DNA from: Flavobacteriales bacterium
GTDB lineage: Bacteria; Bacteroidota; Bacteroidia; Flavobacteriales_F; PHOS-HE28
Assembly (NCBI GenBank): GCA_016721825.1
Contig: JADKHI010000006.1
Coordinates: 744,001 to 808,000 of the forward strand
Direction: 5' to 3'
DNA length: 64,000 nt
Translations under genes and position numbers: made by a program
Shown here: piece by piece, positions 41,663 to 50,916 of the stretch
Layout of the letters: the number at the start of each line of letters is the position of its first letter
Position numbering within the stretch: the stretch's first letter is position 1
The notes under the pieces: generated by a model
Told to the model about the DNA's origin: nothing
The model's database searches: none
The model's input: only the letters and a program-made list of their open reading frames with translations

Positions 41663-43246
41663 TCAGGTGTTCGAAGGTGCGATGGCCAAGTTGAAGACCA
41701 CATCGATCAGGGCCATCTCCGTGCTCGACCAAGGTATCAGGGCCTCCACTCCGCTCAGCACCTTGATGCGCTGTGAGGTGCTGGTGCCCATGGCCACAAC
41801 ACTTGTCCAACGATCTAACGCGGAAACGGCATGCAGGGCGTCCGCATGGTTCGGACTGGTAACGATGACCACATCGCCTTCGATCGGGCGAACGAGGTTC
41901 ACCGGTCGCATGGTGTAGACGTGGAGGTCGATCGCATGACCTTCGGGCATGGCCTTCTGGATGGTACGAAGTCCGTCGGTAACGCAGGGGAACAGGACGC
42001 TCACCTGGCCGAAGCGTTCCACATAGTCCTTCGCGATAGTGGGCGTGTCCGGTCCATCTCCGATGAAGTTGGCTTCTGCGCCGTGCTTGCGGATCTCCTC
42101 GGCCGTACCGTTCCCGATGGCATCGCATGGGGCCATCCGCAGGTCACCACCGCCTTTTACGAAGAAGCGTACCGCGTTGCGCGAAGTGAAGAAGATCCGG
42201 TCGTGATCGGGCAGTTCGGCGAAGGGGATGGCAGCTGGCGTTAACAGTTCCGCACCGCTGACGGCGATGCCGTGGGCCACGAGTGTGCGTGCGATCAGCT
42301 CATCCCCTTCCAGCGCACGCGTGATCACCACACGCAGCGGCTTCACCGGGGCATTGAGGCGCTGCACGGTCTCCTTCGCCAACTGCTCCACGTCCGTGCC
42401 GCTCACCTGCACACGACGGGGCGTGTCGGTCCATGCCCGGGTGCCGCTCGCCCAGATGTGGTAACGGCCGGCAGTGTGAACAGCATGCACGCCCAGGGGT
42501 ACCTGGCACCCTCCGTGGAAGGCGTTCAGGACGCGGCGTTCCAGAATCGCCGTGCGCGAAGCGGAAGCATCGTTCAGCTGTTCAACCACCGAGCGAGTGA
42601 TGGCATCATCGCTGCGCGTCTGCACGGCGAGTGCCCCTTGGGCAGGTGCGGGGACGAAGATGCGCGGGTCGAGTTCGAGCACCTGAAGGCCGGAAAGATC
42701 AAGCTCCAGTCGATCCAGTCCGGCCTTTGCCAGAAGGATGGCATCATACAGTCCGCTGCGCAGCTTGTCCACGCGCGTGGGCACGTTGCCGCGCAGGTCC
42801 TGGATGCGAACGTCGGGGCGCAGTTGCTTCAATTGGGCCTTGCGGCGGGCCGACGAGGTGCCAACGATCGCAGACCCTTTCACCTCCAAGGGCAAGGTCG
42901 CGTCACTGGCCTCGGGGCGCACCAACAGCAGCTCCGTGCAAGCGGCACGACCAGGGAAGGCTGCGATGGTAAGGCCAGCGGGCTCATTGGTCTCCAGGTC
43001 CTTGCAGCTGTGCACGGCCAGGTCGATGGTGCCGCCAAGCAGTTCGGCCTCCAGCTCCTTGGTGAAGAAACCCTTGCCTTCCATTTTGTCGAAGGAGAGG
43101 TCTTGGATGCGGTCGCCGCTGGTCTTGATGATGCGGATCTCGGTGGGCTGGCCGAGAGCGAGCAGGCGCTCGGCGATGTGGTGGGCCTGCCAGAGGGCGA
43201 GCGCGCTGCCGCGGGTACCGATGATGAGGGGTCGCTGAGCGGTCAT
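41663..43246 (-). CDS. hemC-hemD: Fused porphobilinogen deaminase - uroporphyrinogen-III synthase
   Basis: 527 residues. Residues 1 to about 300 are HemC: IIGTRGSALALWQAHHIAE, DLAVHSCKDLET, LRGNVPTRVDKL, and FHGGCQVPLG with dipyrromethane-cofactor Cys247. Residues about 303-527 resemble HemD: LRVVITRALEGDELIARTL, RIFFTSRNAVRFFVKGG, DAIGNGTAEEIRKHG, and VVIVTSPNHADALHAVSA. One chain would make hydroxymethylbilane and close it to uroporphyrinogen III. Overlaps hemA by 4 bases. A second HemD exists at 35737-36495, so one of the two may have another or redundant role. Confidence 0.92.
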   Translation of the reverse strand: MTAQRPLIIGTRGSALALWQAHHIAERLLALGQPTEIRIIKTSGDRIQDLSFDKMEGKGFFTKELEAELLGGTIDLAVHSCKDLETNEPAGLTIAAFPGRAACTELLLVRPEASDATLPLEVKGSAIVGTSSARRKAQLKQLRPDVRIQDLRGNVPTRVDKLRSGLYDAILLAKAGLDRLELDLSGLQVLELDPRIFVPAPAQGALAVQTRSDDAITRSVVEQLNDASASRTAILERRVLNAFHGGCQVPLGVHAVHTAGRYHIWASGTRAWTDTPRRVQVSGTDVEQLAKETVQRLNAPVKPLRVVITRALEGDELIARTLVAHGIAVSGAELLTPAAIPFAELPDHDRIFFTSRNAVRFFVKGGGDLRMAPCDAIGNGTAEEIRKHGAEANFIGDGPDTPTIAKDYVERFGQVSVLFPCVTDGLRTIQKAMPEGHAIDLHVYTMRPVNLVRPIEGDVVIVTSPNHADALHAVSALDRWTSVVAMGTSTSQRIKVLSGVEALIPWSSTEMALIDVVFNLAIAPSNT

Positions 43247-44517
43247 GCGCGCGGGGCTTCCGCCACCCGCTGGTGCTCGTCGAGGATCACCTGTTTGGCC
43301 ATCTTCATGGGCACGCTGATGTACTTACGCTCCAAGTGGTCGAGTACCTTGTCCAGCACAGCGCGGGCCTCCGGATCAAGGCGGGCGATGTCTGCTGCGA
43401 ACACTTCGTTCACGGCACGGTCCCGAAGAGCGCGGACCGCCTCGGGCACCTGGGCCATGGCACGTTCCACGCCGCGTTCACGGGCCATCACTTCGAAGCC
43501 GGCCACACCTTCCTGCACAATGGCAAGGCAGGCACCCAGCTCCTGGTGGCGTGCAGCGCGATTGGTCTCGGCCTGTTGCTGCAGGTCGTCGATGCGGATC
43601 AGGTGCGCGGGCGAAGTGCCCATGCAGGTCGGCTCAATGTCGTACGGGAGCGCCAGGTCCACGAGCACAGGCTTGGAAGCACGTTGCTCAGCACTACGGG
43701 GGTCCGCGGCGCGCAGGGTGCTGAAGAGCTCCGCATCCACGATGGGTGTGCCGCGACCGATACCGGAGATGATCACATCGAAGCCCTCATCGAAGGCCAC
43801 GAGCGTATCCAGCGGATAGGCTTCGCCGCCCACGCTCTTAACCAGAGCTTCGGCCTTGGCCAAGGTGCGGTTGAAGATGTGAAGGTCCTTGAACCCGTGC
43901 TTGGCCAGGTAGAGGCACATGTCCGCGCAGGTCTTGCCCGCGCCGATGATCAGGAAGCGGGCCTCCTTGCGAACACCATGGTCGCGCAGCGCGCGATAAG
44001 CCAGGCTCACCACGCTCACGGGACGGTTGGCGATACCGGTCTCGGTGTACACCCGCTTGGCGGTGATCACCACTTGCTTCATCAGCAGGCGCAACGCATC
44101 GCCGGTAAGACCAGCAAGGCGGGCACGCTCGTATTGATCGCGAACCTGGGCCAGGATCTCGCGCTCACCGATCACCAAGCTCTCCAGGCTGGAGGCCACG
44201 CTGATCAGGTGGGTCACGGCTTCGGCACCGCTGTGGAGCACGGCCGCACGCAAGGCCATGTCATGCGTCTCGTTGTCCAGCGCAGGCCGCCATTGCTGAA
44301 GGAGAGCGTCCGGACGAACACCTTCTGCAGCGGATACGAACACGAGCTCGGCACGGTTGCAGGTGGTGATGAAGAAGCACTCCTCCACCAGACCCGACTC
44401 CTTCAGGCGGGCGCCGGTCTCTTTCAACGTGTTCTCCTCCAAGTGGAACTTGCCCACGGCTTCCAATGGAAGACGCTGGTGCGTAAGGGCGAGGATATGC
44501 AGGCGGGAGAGGTCCAT
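43243..44517 (-). CDS. hemA: Glutamyl-tRNA reductase
   Basis: 424 residues. Reduces glutamyl-tRNA to glutamate-1-semialdehyde with NADPH, the first committed step of the C5 haem pathway. The catalytic Cys53 lies in FFITTCNRAEL; next come GEREILAQVRDQYERA, the NADPH-binding FLIIGAGKTCADMCL, and a C-terminal helical dimerisation domain (ADIARLDPEARAVLDKVLDH). It is the first gene of the haem operon and overlaps the hemC-hemD fusion by 4 bases. hemL is not in the window. Confidence 0.95.
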   Translation of the reverse strand: MDLSRLHILALTHQRLPLEAVGKFHLEENTLKETGARLKESGLVEECFFITTCNRAELVFVSAAEGVRPDALLQQWRPALDNETHDMALRAAVLHSGAEAVTHLISVASSLESLVIGEREILAQVRDQYERARLAGLTGDALRLLMKQVVITAKRVYTETGIANRPVSVVSLAYRALRDHGVRKEARFLIIGAGKTCADMCLYLAKHGFKDLHIFNRTLAKAEALVKSVGGEAYPLDTLVAFDEGFDVIISGIGRGTPIVDAELFSTLRAADPRSAEQRASKPVLVDLALPYDIEPTCMGTSPAHLIRIDDLQQQAETNRAARHQELGACLAIVQEGVAGFEVMARERGVERAMAQVPEAVRALRDRAVNEVFAADIARLDPEARAVLDKVLDHLERKYISVPMKMAKQVILDEHQRVAEAPRA

Positions 44518-44692
44518 CGTTCGGCACCGCGAAGGTCCCCCGGGGCACAGGGTGCTTGGTCATGGAACTGTCAAGGGCCCGACCAAGCGGGCAGGCCTGT
44601 TGAAGAAAGGAGCTGGCGCATGACCGATGTCATCAACAGTACACCTTGGGGAAACGCCTGTGGCGCTCCGGCGCTGCGCCGGGCAGGGGGGA

Positions 44693-44700
44693 TAGTTTTG
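44693..44700 (+). promoter_or_regulatory. Possible -7 box of the MBOAT gene
   Basis: TAGTTTTG, a match to TAnnTTTG, 88 bases before the start at 44789. A 15-base near-perfect palindrome, CCGGCGCTGCGCCGG, at 44668-44682 sits just upstream and could be an operator. No -33 TTTG is seen. The rest of the 271-base divergent gap to hemA shows nothing else I can name. Confidence 0.35.
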
Positions 44701-44788
44701 GGCGGTTCCCCCAGGCCACCCACCCCCGGAACCTGGGACCGACAAGGACCGTAGAACGCCGTTCCAGCACCGCGCGCAACCCTCAGGC

Positions 44789-46234
44789 ATGCTCTTCAAC
44801 TCCCTCGACTTCGCGATCTTCCTGCCGATCGTTTTCGTGCTGTACTGGTTGCTGAACAGCAACTTGCGTGTTCAGAACAGCTTCCTGATCCTCACGGGTT
44901 TCGTGTTCTACGGCTGGTGGGACTGGCGCTTTCTGGGGCTGTTGATCTTCACCTCGGGCACGGATTATCTGGTGGCGATCGGTCTGGAACGGGCCACGAG
45001 CGAGGCGCGTCGCAAGGCGCTGCTGGGCGTCAGTTTGGTGGCGAACCTGGGCCTTTTGGGTTACTTCAAGTACTACGACTTCTTCATCACGAGCTTCCAT
45101 GAGGCGTTCACCTTCATGGGCCTGCCCTTCGGGCTTCGCGCACTGGGCCTGGTGCTTCCCGTGGGCATCAGCTTCTACACGTTCCAGAGCCTGAGCTATA
45201 CCATCGATGTGTACCGCAGGCAGCTGAAGGCCACCAGCGACCCCATCACCTTCTTCGCCTTCGTGAGCTTCTTCCCGCAGATGCTCGCCGGCCCCATTGA
45301 ACGGGCCCGCAACATGATCCCCCAGTTCCTGAAGCCGCGGGTGTTCGACACGGCCATGGCGCGCGATGGCCTACGGCAGATGCTCTGGGGCCTGTTCAAG
45401 AAGATCGTGGTGGCGGACAATTGCTCGCAGATCGTGAACATGCTCTACGCAGACCCCTCTGCGCATAGTGGTTCCACCATGGCCCTGGCCACGGTGCTGT
45501 TCGCCTTTCAGATCTACGGTGACTTCAGCGGCTACAGCGACATCGCCATCGGTGCGGCACGGTTGTTCGGCTTCGAGCTCATGCGGAACTTCGCCTTCCC
45601 CTATTTCAGTCGGGACATCGCGGAGTTCTGGCGGCGTTGGCACATCAGCCTCAGCACCTGGTTCCGGGACTACCTGTACATCCCGCTGGGCGGAAGCCGT
45701 GGCAACAAGGCCTTCGTGGTGCGCAACACCATGATCATCTTCCTGGTGAGCGGCTTCTGGCACGGCGCCAACTGGACCTTCGTGGCCTGGGGTGCGATCA
45801 ACGGCCTGTTCTTCCTGCCTTTGGTGTTGCAGGACAAGCACCGCAGCATGCTGGGCACGGTGGCCGAAGGTCGCGCGCTGCCTTCGGTGCGTGAACTGCT
45901 GATGATGTTGTTGACCTTCGCCATGGCCTGCTTCGCGTGGATCTTCTTCCGTGCACAGAGCATGGGCGAAGCCTTTGAAGTGATCGGCCAGATCCTCTCG
46001 CGTTCGCTCTTCAGCATGCCCGAGCTCCCGATCCCACGAACGCTGGCCTACGGTCTGCTCGGCATCGCGATCACCCTGGTGTTCGAGTGGATCAACCGCG
46101 AACGGCAATACGGCCTACAGATGGACGGTCGCAGTGTGCGGCCTGTGCGTTACGCGCTCTACTACGGCATCATCGCGGTCATCATTCTCTGCGCACCGCT
46201 GGGTGGTGGCGAGTTCATCTACTTCCAGTTCTGA
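44789..46234 (+). CDS. MBOAT family O-acyltransferase (AlgI-like)
   Basis: 481 residues with about eleven membrane helices. Family features: NSLDFAIFLPIVFVLYWLL at the start, LPVGISFYTFQSLSYTIDVY, FFPQMLAGPIERA, FAFPYFSRDIAEFWRRWHIS, and GFWHGANWTFVAWGAINGLF with the conserved His of the MBOAT active site. AlgI-type proteins move acetyl groups across the membrane onto polysaccharides. The gene 3 bases downstream encodes an SGNH-like exported protein, the usual partner that transfers the acyl group. Target is unknown; the LPS or exopolysaccharide is plausible. Confidence 0.93.
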   Translation: MLFNSLDFAIFLPIVFVLYWLLNSNLRVQNSFLILTGFVFYGWWDWRFLGLLIFTSGTDYLVAIGLERATSEARRKALLGVSLVANLGLLGYFKYYDFFITSFHEAFTFMGLPFGLRALGLVLPVGISFYTFQSLSYTIDVYRRQLKATSDPITFFAFVSFFPQMLAGPIERARNMIPQFLKPRVFDTAMARDGLRQMLWGLFKKIVVADNCSQIVNMLYADPSAHSGSTMALATVLFAFQIYGDFSGYSDIAIGAARLFGFELMRNFAFPYFSRDIAEFWRRWHISLSTWFRDYLYIPLGGSRGNKAFVVRNTMIIFLVSGFWHGANWTFVAWGAINGLFFLPLVLQDKHRSMLGTVAEGRALPSVRELLMMLLTFAMACFAWIFFRAQSMGEAFEVIGQILSRSLFSMPELPIPRTLAYGLLGIAITLVFEWINRERQYGLQMDGRSVRPVRYALYYGIIAVIILCAPLGGGEFIYFQF

Positions 46235-46237
46235 GCC

Positions 46238-47161
46238 ATGGTGCGCCGCTTCCTCCTCAACTGCGTTCTGCTGAGCCTTCCCGTGGTGGCCATGCTCGTC
46301 GGCTATTGCGGGATCAACGCCCGTTTCTTCCCTGCTCCGCACATCACCAACAACCTCTCGATGAACGAGAAGGCCATGTTGCTGAACCGGCGCTTCACCC
46401 CCGAAGTGAACATCCTGGCCCTGGGCTCGTCGATGACGCAGATCAACTTGAGCAGTAAGGCCGTGGTGGAGCGCTTCGGTGATACGGCCTACTTCAACTT
46501 CAGCGGCTGGGGCATGGACATGAAGCAGGCGAACGCATTGGCACGCCTGATGGTACCACGCATGAAGCCGAGGCTCTATCTGCTCAGCAGCAACTTGATG
46601 GACTTCAGTGTGGACCCGGACCGTGCCAGCATCGATCCACCCAAAGTGGCGGAACTGGCCCTCGGCGGTTCCCCCTTCCTTGCCTACCTCGGTCACGCCG
46701 GACCCGCTTACTACCTGCGGCAGATGGAGACCAACCGAACACGCTTCACCGACCCTGCGAGCTATGAGTGCCTGATGTACGACAGCCACGGAGGCGTGGC
46801 CTTGAACGTGCCGAAGGAGCGCATCGAGCCCGGACTGTGGAGCAAGGCACCACCCACGGCCGACAAGTTGGACACTGCGCAGTATGCTGCGTTCGAGGAC
46901 CTCTGCAACTACCTGCGCGAGCAGAAGGTCGACCTTGTCTTCATCCTGGCACCCTACCGCGCTGGCCTGCACACCCCCGAGGTGGACCGCACCATTGCGT
47001 TGCACACCGAACGCGTCAAGGCCATGCTTGCGCGCCACGGGCATCGCTACGCCGACACCGAGGACCGCCGCTGGGACGACGCCCTGTACTGCGACGCAAG
47101 CCACTTCAACGAGGCCGGTGCTTACCAGTTCTCGAAAGAGGTGCTTTCGCGGGTGCCGTGA
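46238..47161 (+). CDS. Exported SGNH-hydrolase-like protein, partner of the MBOAT protein
   Basis: 307 residues. An N-terminal membrane anchor (MVRRFLLNCVLLSLPVVAML). Block I of the SGNH fold is seen in ILALGSSMTQINLSS, where the first Ser of GSSM is the likely nucleophile; the C-terminal YCDASHFNEAGAYQFSKEVL holds the Asp-x-x-His pair. Resembles DltD/AlgJ/AlgX-type proteins that complete acyl transfer in the periplasm. The start follows the MBOAT stop by 3 bases, so the two form a functional pair. Family assignment is by motifs, not by close similarity. Confidence 0.8.
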   Translation: MVRRFLLNCVLLSLPVVAMLVGYCGINARFFPAPHITNNLSMNEKAMLLNRRFTPEVNILALGSSMTQINLSSKAVVERFGDTAYFNFSGWGMDMKQANALARLMVPRMKPRLYLLSSNLMDFSVDPDRASIDPPKVAELALGGSPFLAYLGHAGPAYYLRQMETNRTRFTDPASYECLMYDSHGGVALNVPKERIEPGLWSKAPPTADKLDTAQYAAFEDLCNYLREQKVDLVFILAPYRAGLHTPEVDRTIALHTERVKAMLARHGHRYADTEDRRWDDALYCDASHFNEAGAYQFSKEVLSRVP

Positions 47162-47162
47162 A

Positions 47163-47567
47163 CTAAGCTTTCCGCTTCGCGCCGAAGTCAGCATCCAGCC
47201 AAGCCTTCGCCTCGTCCTCTTGAAGGAAGATGCTGATCGGAAAGCCTTGCGGGAAGTAGGCGAAATAGAGCTTGACGAGCAGTTCGGACATGCTGCTTTC
47301 CGCTACGATGGCCATGGCCTTCAGACCATCCGTGCTCTTGTTGGCCTTGTAGTGGTCCGCCGCCATCACCGCCAGATCGATCTCCGCATCCGGTGGCAAT
47401 ACCATCAGGATGGTGATCGGGTCGGTGCCGCAGAGCTTGACACGTTCCTGCATGATCGCCGCAATACCTGCGGCATTGATGAACGCGGCCGGCTTGAAGC
47501 GCACCTCCACCCGCTCGGGTGAAACGCGCGTGAGATCGGCCAACGGAGTAGCGCTGGAAGTAGGCAT
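47163..47567 (-). CDS. Small cytoplasmic protein, SpoIIAA/STAS-like fold suspected
   Basis: 134 residues from MPTSSATPLADLTRVSPERV. Alternation of strands and helices (VEVRFKPAAFINAAGIAAI, VVMAADHYKANKSTDGLKAM in the form AVMAADHYKANKSTDGLKA, AIVAESSMSELLVKLYFAYF, FPISIFLQEDEAKAWLDADF) is the look of small SpoIIAA-like (STAS/SEC14) proteins found in Bacteroidota, several of them without known function. No signal. Its stop meets the converging SGNH gene almost directly. Assigned with caution. Confidence 0.65.
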   Translation of the reverse strand: MPTSSATPLADLTRVSPERVEVRFKPAAFINAAGIAAIMQERVKLCGTDPITILMVLPPDAEIDLAVMAADHYKANKSTDGLKAMAIVAESSMSELLVKLYFAYFPQGFPISIFLQEDEAKAWLDADFGAKRKA

Positions 47568-47624
47568 GTTGGGGAGAGCAACATTGTGAGGCCACAAAGA
47601 TGGGCCGCAAGTTCCCGGTATCCT

Positions 47625-49523
47625 TCAACGCAACAACAACACATGGCCCTTCGCCACGCGTCTGCCGGTGAGGATGTCCGAATCGGGCACGTATTCCACG
47701 GTCCAGGCGTAAACGCCCGAAGCCAACGTGCCACCATCCCAAGCCATGAAGGGGTCCGTGGTCATCCACTGCTCCCTGCCCCAGCGATCGAAGATGCGCA
47801 GGGTGTAAGATTCATTCGGACAGGTAAAGCGCGGCAGGAAGTCCTCGTTGATCCCATCCCCATCGCGGGTGAACGTATTGGGAACGTAGACCGGGCAATC
47901 GCAATAGTCAAGGCCGATCGTCACACTGTCCACATCCGTACCGCAGACGTTGGTAACGGTCACCGAATACACGTCCGGTCCATCGATGAGGATGGAAGGA
48001 CCCGTGCTGCCGTCGTCCCAGAGGTAGGTGTAGTTGGGGCCTTCCGCCACCAGCTCCTCCACGCTCCCGGCGCACAACAGGTGATCTGGCCCGAGATCCA
48101 CCTCCGGGAGCGGGATGATGCCCAGTTCCAAGCTATCGGTGGTGTAGCAGTTGTTCTCCTCCACGATGACCCAATACACACCGGCACCGTTCGTGGACCG
48201 CGAAGGGAACGTGCTCCCATCCTCCCACGAGTATGAACCACCGGGACGGGTCACATCGAACAGCAGGTCGTCGGCCTCGCAGATGGTGGTATCAGCGCCG
48301 AGGTCGACGACCGGGAGGGGATAGTAGGTGAAGATCACCGTGTCGCGGTCCAGGCACCCGGCCAGATCCACCGTCACCCAGTAGGTGCCAGCGTCCGTTA
48401 CGGTCCAGGTGGGCGCGGTGCTTCCATCGTGCCACATATAAGTGGAGCCGGGGTAGGCCGCGTTCAAGACCTCCACATCACCAGCGCACCGCTGCAGATC
48501 CGGACCGATGTTGGCGACCGGCAACGGCAGCTCCGTGACCAGGATGCTGTCGCGCGTGGTGCAGCCGTTCTCGGTCACATCCACCCAATAGATGCCGGAT
48601 GCAGCAGGTGTGAAGCTGGCGGCCGCGCTTCCGTCCTGCCAGGCGAATGCATCTGCCGAAGGCCATTGCGGATCGAGCGCGATGGTCACATCCTCGCAAT
48701 AGGTGGTGTCCGGTCCGAGGTCCGGTTCGGGGTAGGCGAAGTAGGTCACCAGCACTTCATCGGTGTAGGTGCAGTAAGGGGTGAACAGAATGTCATCGAT
48801 GGCAAAGTCGTTACCGGACTGTGCCGTATTGAGGTTGGTGATGCACAGGGTGACAGTGGTGGAAGCGCCGGAATTCCAGAGGTTGTAGAAATTCAGCCAG
48901 AGGCCGGTGGTGCTCGAAGCGTTCAGGTTGCCGATGGAAACGCCATCCACGGTGAAGGACAGTTGCGCAGGAGAGGAAGAGACGGCGGAGGCCAGCCAAG
49001 CGGAGAACGCGTAAGTGGTGTTCGGCAATACGCTTACTGTCTGGCACCAGATGGTCTGGCCAACGATATCGGATCCGTTCACCACCAACATGTTGCCGCT
49101 ACCGGTCGTATGGTCACCGAAGGAAGCGAAGTTGTTGTGCACCAAGGATGGCGACGTTGAAACGGCGTAGGTGCTCTGAAGGGATAAGAGCCCATAGGCG
49201 CCGCCGGTCCCCGGCACATAGTCGCTGGTGAACCCAGTTGCCCCTGCGCTGAAATCGCCATTGGTGATCACGTTGTTACCGGCGCCGATCTCGGTGACCG
49301 TGCACCCGTAGGTGCCGGCCGTGGAAACCGAAATGGCGGTGCCCGTGCTGCCGGTGGTCCACAAGTAGCTCTGGAATCCGGCCGGTGCTGTCAAGGTCAC
49401 GGATTGGCCCGCGCATAGGCTGGTATCCGAGCCCAGGTCAAAGGTCGAAACGCACTGGCCGGAGGCGAGCCCACCGAAGAGGGTCGCCACCACAATGGGC
49501 AAGGTCCGGGAAGGATTCCACAT
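47625..49523 (-). CDS. Large secreted Ig-repeat protein with T9SS type B sorting domain
   Basis: 632 residues. The signal peptide is MWNPSRTLPIVVATLFGGLASGQ. The mature part begins with an Ig-like unit (CAGQSVTLTAPAGFQSYLWT), then an F5/8- or CBM-like domain (about 80-260, FAIDDILFTP), then four repeats of about 70 residues of the form DLGPDTTYCEDVTIAL, SFTPAASGIYWVDVTENGC. The last 90 residues (CPVYVPNTFTRDGDGINEDF, LRIFDRWGREQWMT, GVYAWTVEY, KGHVLLLR) are the type B C-terminal domain of gliding-associated proteins. A surface or secreted T9SS cargo, possibly adhesive. Confidence 0.9.
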   Translation of the reverse strand: MWNPSRTLPIVVATLFGGLASGQCVSTFDLGSDTSLCAGQSVTLTAPAGFQSYLWTTGSTGTAISVSTAGTYGCTVTEIGAGNNVITNGDFSAGATGFTSDYVPGTGGAYGLLSLQSTYAVSTSPSLVHNNFASFGDHTTGSGNMLVVNGSDIVGQTIWCQTVSVLPNTTYAFSAWLASAVSSSPAQLSFTVDGVSIGNLNASSTTGLWLNFYNLWNSGASTTVTLCITNLNTAQSGNDFAIDDILFTPYCTYTDEVLVTYFAYPEPDLGPDTTYCEDVTIALDPQWPSADAFAWQDGSAAASFTPAASGIYWVDVTENGCTTRDSILVTELPLPVANIGPDLQRCAGDVEVLNAAYPGSTYMWHDGSTAPTWTVTDAGTYWVTVDLAGCLDRDTVIFTYYPLPVVDLGADTTICEADDLLFDVTRPGGSYSWEDGSTFPSRSTNGAGVYWVIVEENNCYTTDSLELGIIPLPEVDLGPDHLLCAGSVEELVAEGPNYTYLWDDGSTGPSILIDGPDVYSVTVTNVCGTDVDSVTIGLDYCDCPVYVPNTFTRDGDGINEDFLPRFTCPNESYTLRIFDRWGREQWMTTDPFMAWDGGTLASGVYAWTVEYVPDSDILTGRRVAKGHVLLLR

Positions 49524-49533
49524 TTTGCGACCG

Positions 49534-49541
49534 CAAAACTA
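49534..49541 (-). promoter_or_regulatory. -7 box of the T9SS type B gene
   Basis: Minus strand TAGTTTTG, an exact TAnnTTTG match ending 10 bases before the ATG at 49523. No -33 element is clear. The 216 bases from here to the next gene show no other feature. Confidence 0.45.
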
Positions 49542-49757
49542 CCGGGAACGAACGAGCCTGTCTGTCGTTATCCGTCCACAAGGTCGCACCAACGACGCAA
49601 GGGCTGCAGGACCCGTTGCCTTGGGCCGGCAACCCCGTCCGGTCAACACAACAGGAACGGTCGGTAAGCACCCTGGTTCCCGCACGGAAAGGGCAAGGCC
49701 GGAAAGGCACAGGCAGCACGAACCCACTGTGGCCCGATGTTGGTGGCGCGGCGGACC

Positions 49758-50912
49758 ATGCGCATCACCACCCTCCTGTTCGTGCTGTTTCTCGCGCGCG
49801 CAGCACAGGCACAATCCATCCTCGGCGGCAGTGGTACCGGATCAGGCGGTGGCCTTGGGAACGGCCTGCTCGACGCATTGCCAGGCGTTGCCGGTCTGCT
49901 GAACACCGATCCGGTGGAACGACCGCGCGACATCGAGACCCGCGTGCTGTTCGGCCTTGGTGTCTGCTTGCAGGCAGCTGAATTGACCGCCCACTCGGGT
50001 GGTGCGAAAGCGCACAGCTTCCCATGGCTGGGCCTTGTGGTGGAAGGCGGGACCTCGTTCACCTACCGGGACCGGGTCAGCCTCACCTTGGCAGGTGCCT
50101 GGGGCTTCACCGGCTATATGCTGACCCTGGATACGACGTTCAACCGCGTGTACCACAGCACCAAACGGGCCGAAGCGCGCCTGGCCTGGCACACCCATCC
50201 CCGCAAAGGCCGTCTCGACCAATGGCGTTTCGGTCTGGCCGTAGGTGGCAACTTCCAACAGGCCGATGAACGCACCGAGGTGAACGGGCCTTTCCAAGCG
50301 ATCACCATGGCGCCAGCGCTCACACGCCCTTACGTAGCTCCGGAGATCGGCTGCATCGGTGCCACTGGGAAGGACCGCGTGGAAATGAGCCTTCGCTACG
50401 TCGTGCATCTGGACAACGGGCCAGCTTGGACAAGCAGTGCGACCATGGGTGGAAGCAAGGCTGATTTCGCTGCGACCGACGACCACTTCGCCCTGGTAAC
50501 GCGCTACCACATCGGTTTCCGCCACAAGGAGCCGGGGGCAGGGACCATCCACCTGCCGGAAGGGGAACGCGAGCAGGACACGCTCACCGTACTGCGTTGC
50601 AAACGGGAACGCATCACCCTCAGGCTCTGGGACGATGCGGAGGTGGACGGGGACACGGTCAGTGTGCTGTTGAACGGCAGGCCGGTACTGGTGGCACACA
50701 AGCTCACCCACGATGCGGTGAAGCTGCGGCTGAACATGCGCTACGGCACCAACGCCATCGAAGTGATCGCGCACAACGAAGGGCGGATCCCGCCCAACAC
50801 CGCGCGTGGCATCGTGCGCCGTGGGAAGGGTAAGGAGCCGATGCTGATCAAGACCTACCGCACGCGCAGCCAACTTCTGATGATCGAACGGGGCAAGCGC
50901 ATCAAGGCCTAG
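49758..50912 (+). CDS. Exported protein with C-terminal PPNTA-type beta module
   Basis: 384 residues from MRITTLLFVLFLARAAQAQ, a signal peptide; ATG at 49737 is less suited. A Gly-rich stretch follows (SILGGSGTGSGGGLGNGLL), then a middle domain with many beta strands (AELTAHSGG to HIGFRHKEPG) that resembles outer-membrane-type beta structure. The last 100 residues (ITLRLWDDAEVDGDTVSVLL, NAIEVIAHNEGRIPPNTARG) are a recurrent Bacteroidota module with DGDTVSVLLNG and PPNTA. Function unknown, outer membrane or surface location likely. Confidence 0.78.
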   Translation: MRITTLLFVLFLARAAQAQSILGGSGTGSGGGLGNGLLDALPGVAGLLNTDPVERPRDIETRVLFGLGVCLQAAELTAHSGGAKAHSFPWLGLVVEGGTSFTYRDRVSLTLAGAWGFTGYMLTLDTTFNRVYHSTKRAEARLAWHTHPRKGRLDQWRFGLAVGGNFQQADERTEVNGPFQAITMAPALTRPYVAPEIGCIGATGKDRVEMSLRYVVHLDNGPAWTSSATMGGSKADFAATDDHFALVTRYHIGFRHKEPGAGTIHLPEGEREQDTLTVLRCKRERITLRLWDDAEVDGDTVSVLLNGRPVLVAHKLTHDAVKLRLNMRYGTNAIEVIAHNEGRIPPNTARGIVRRGKGKEPMLIKTYRTRSQLLMIERGKRIKA

Positions 50913-50916
50913 CCCG

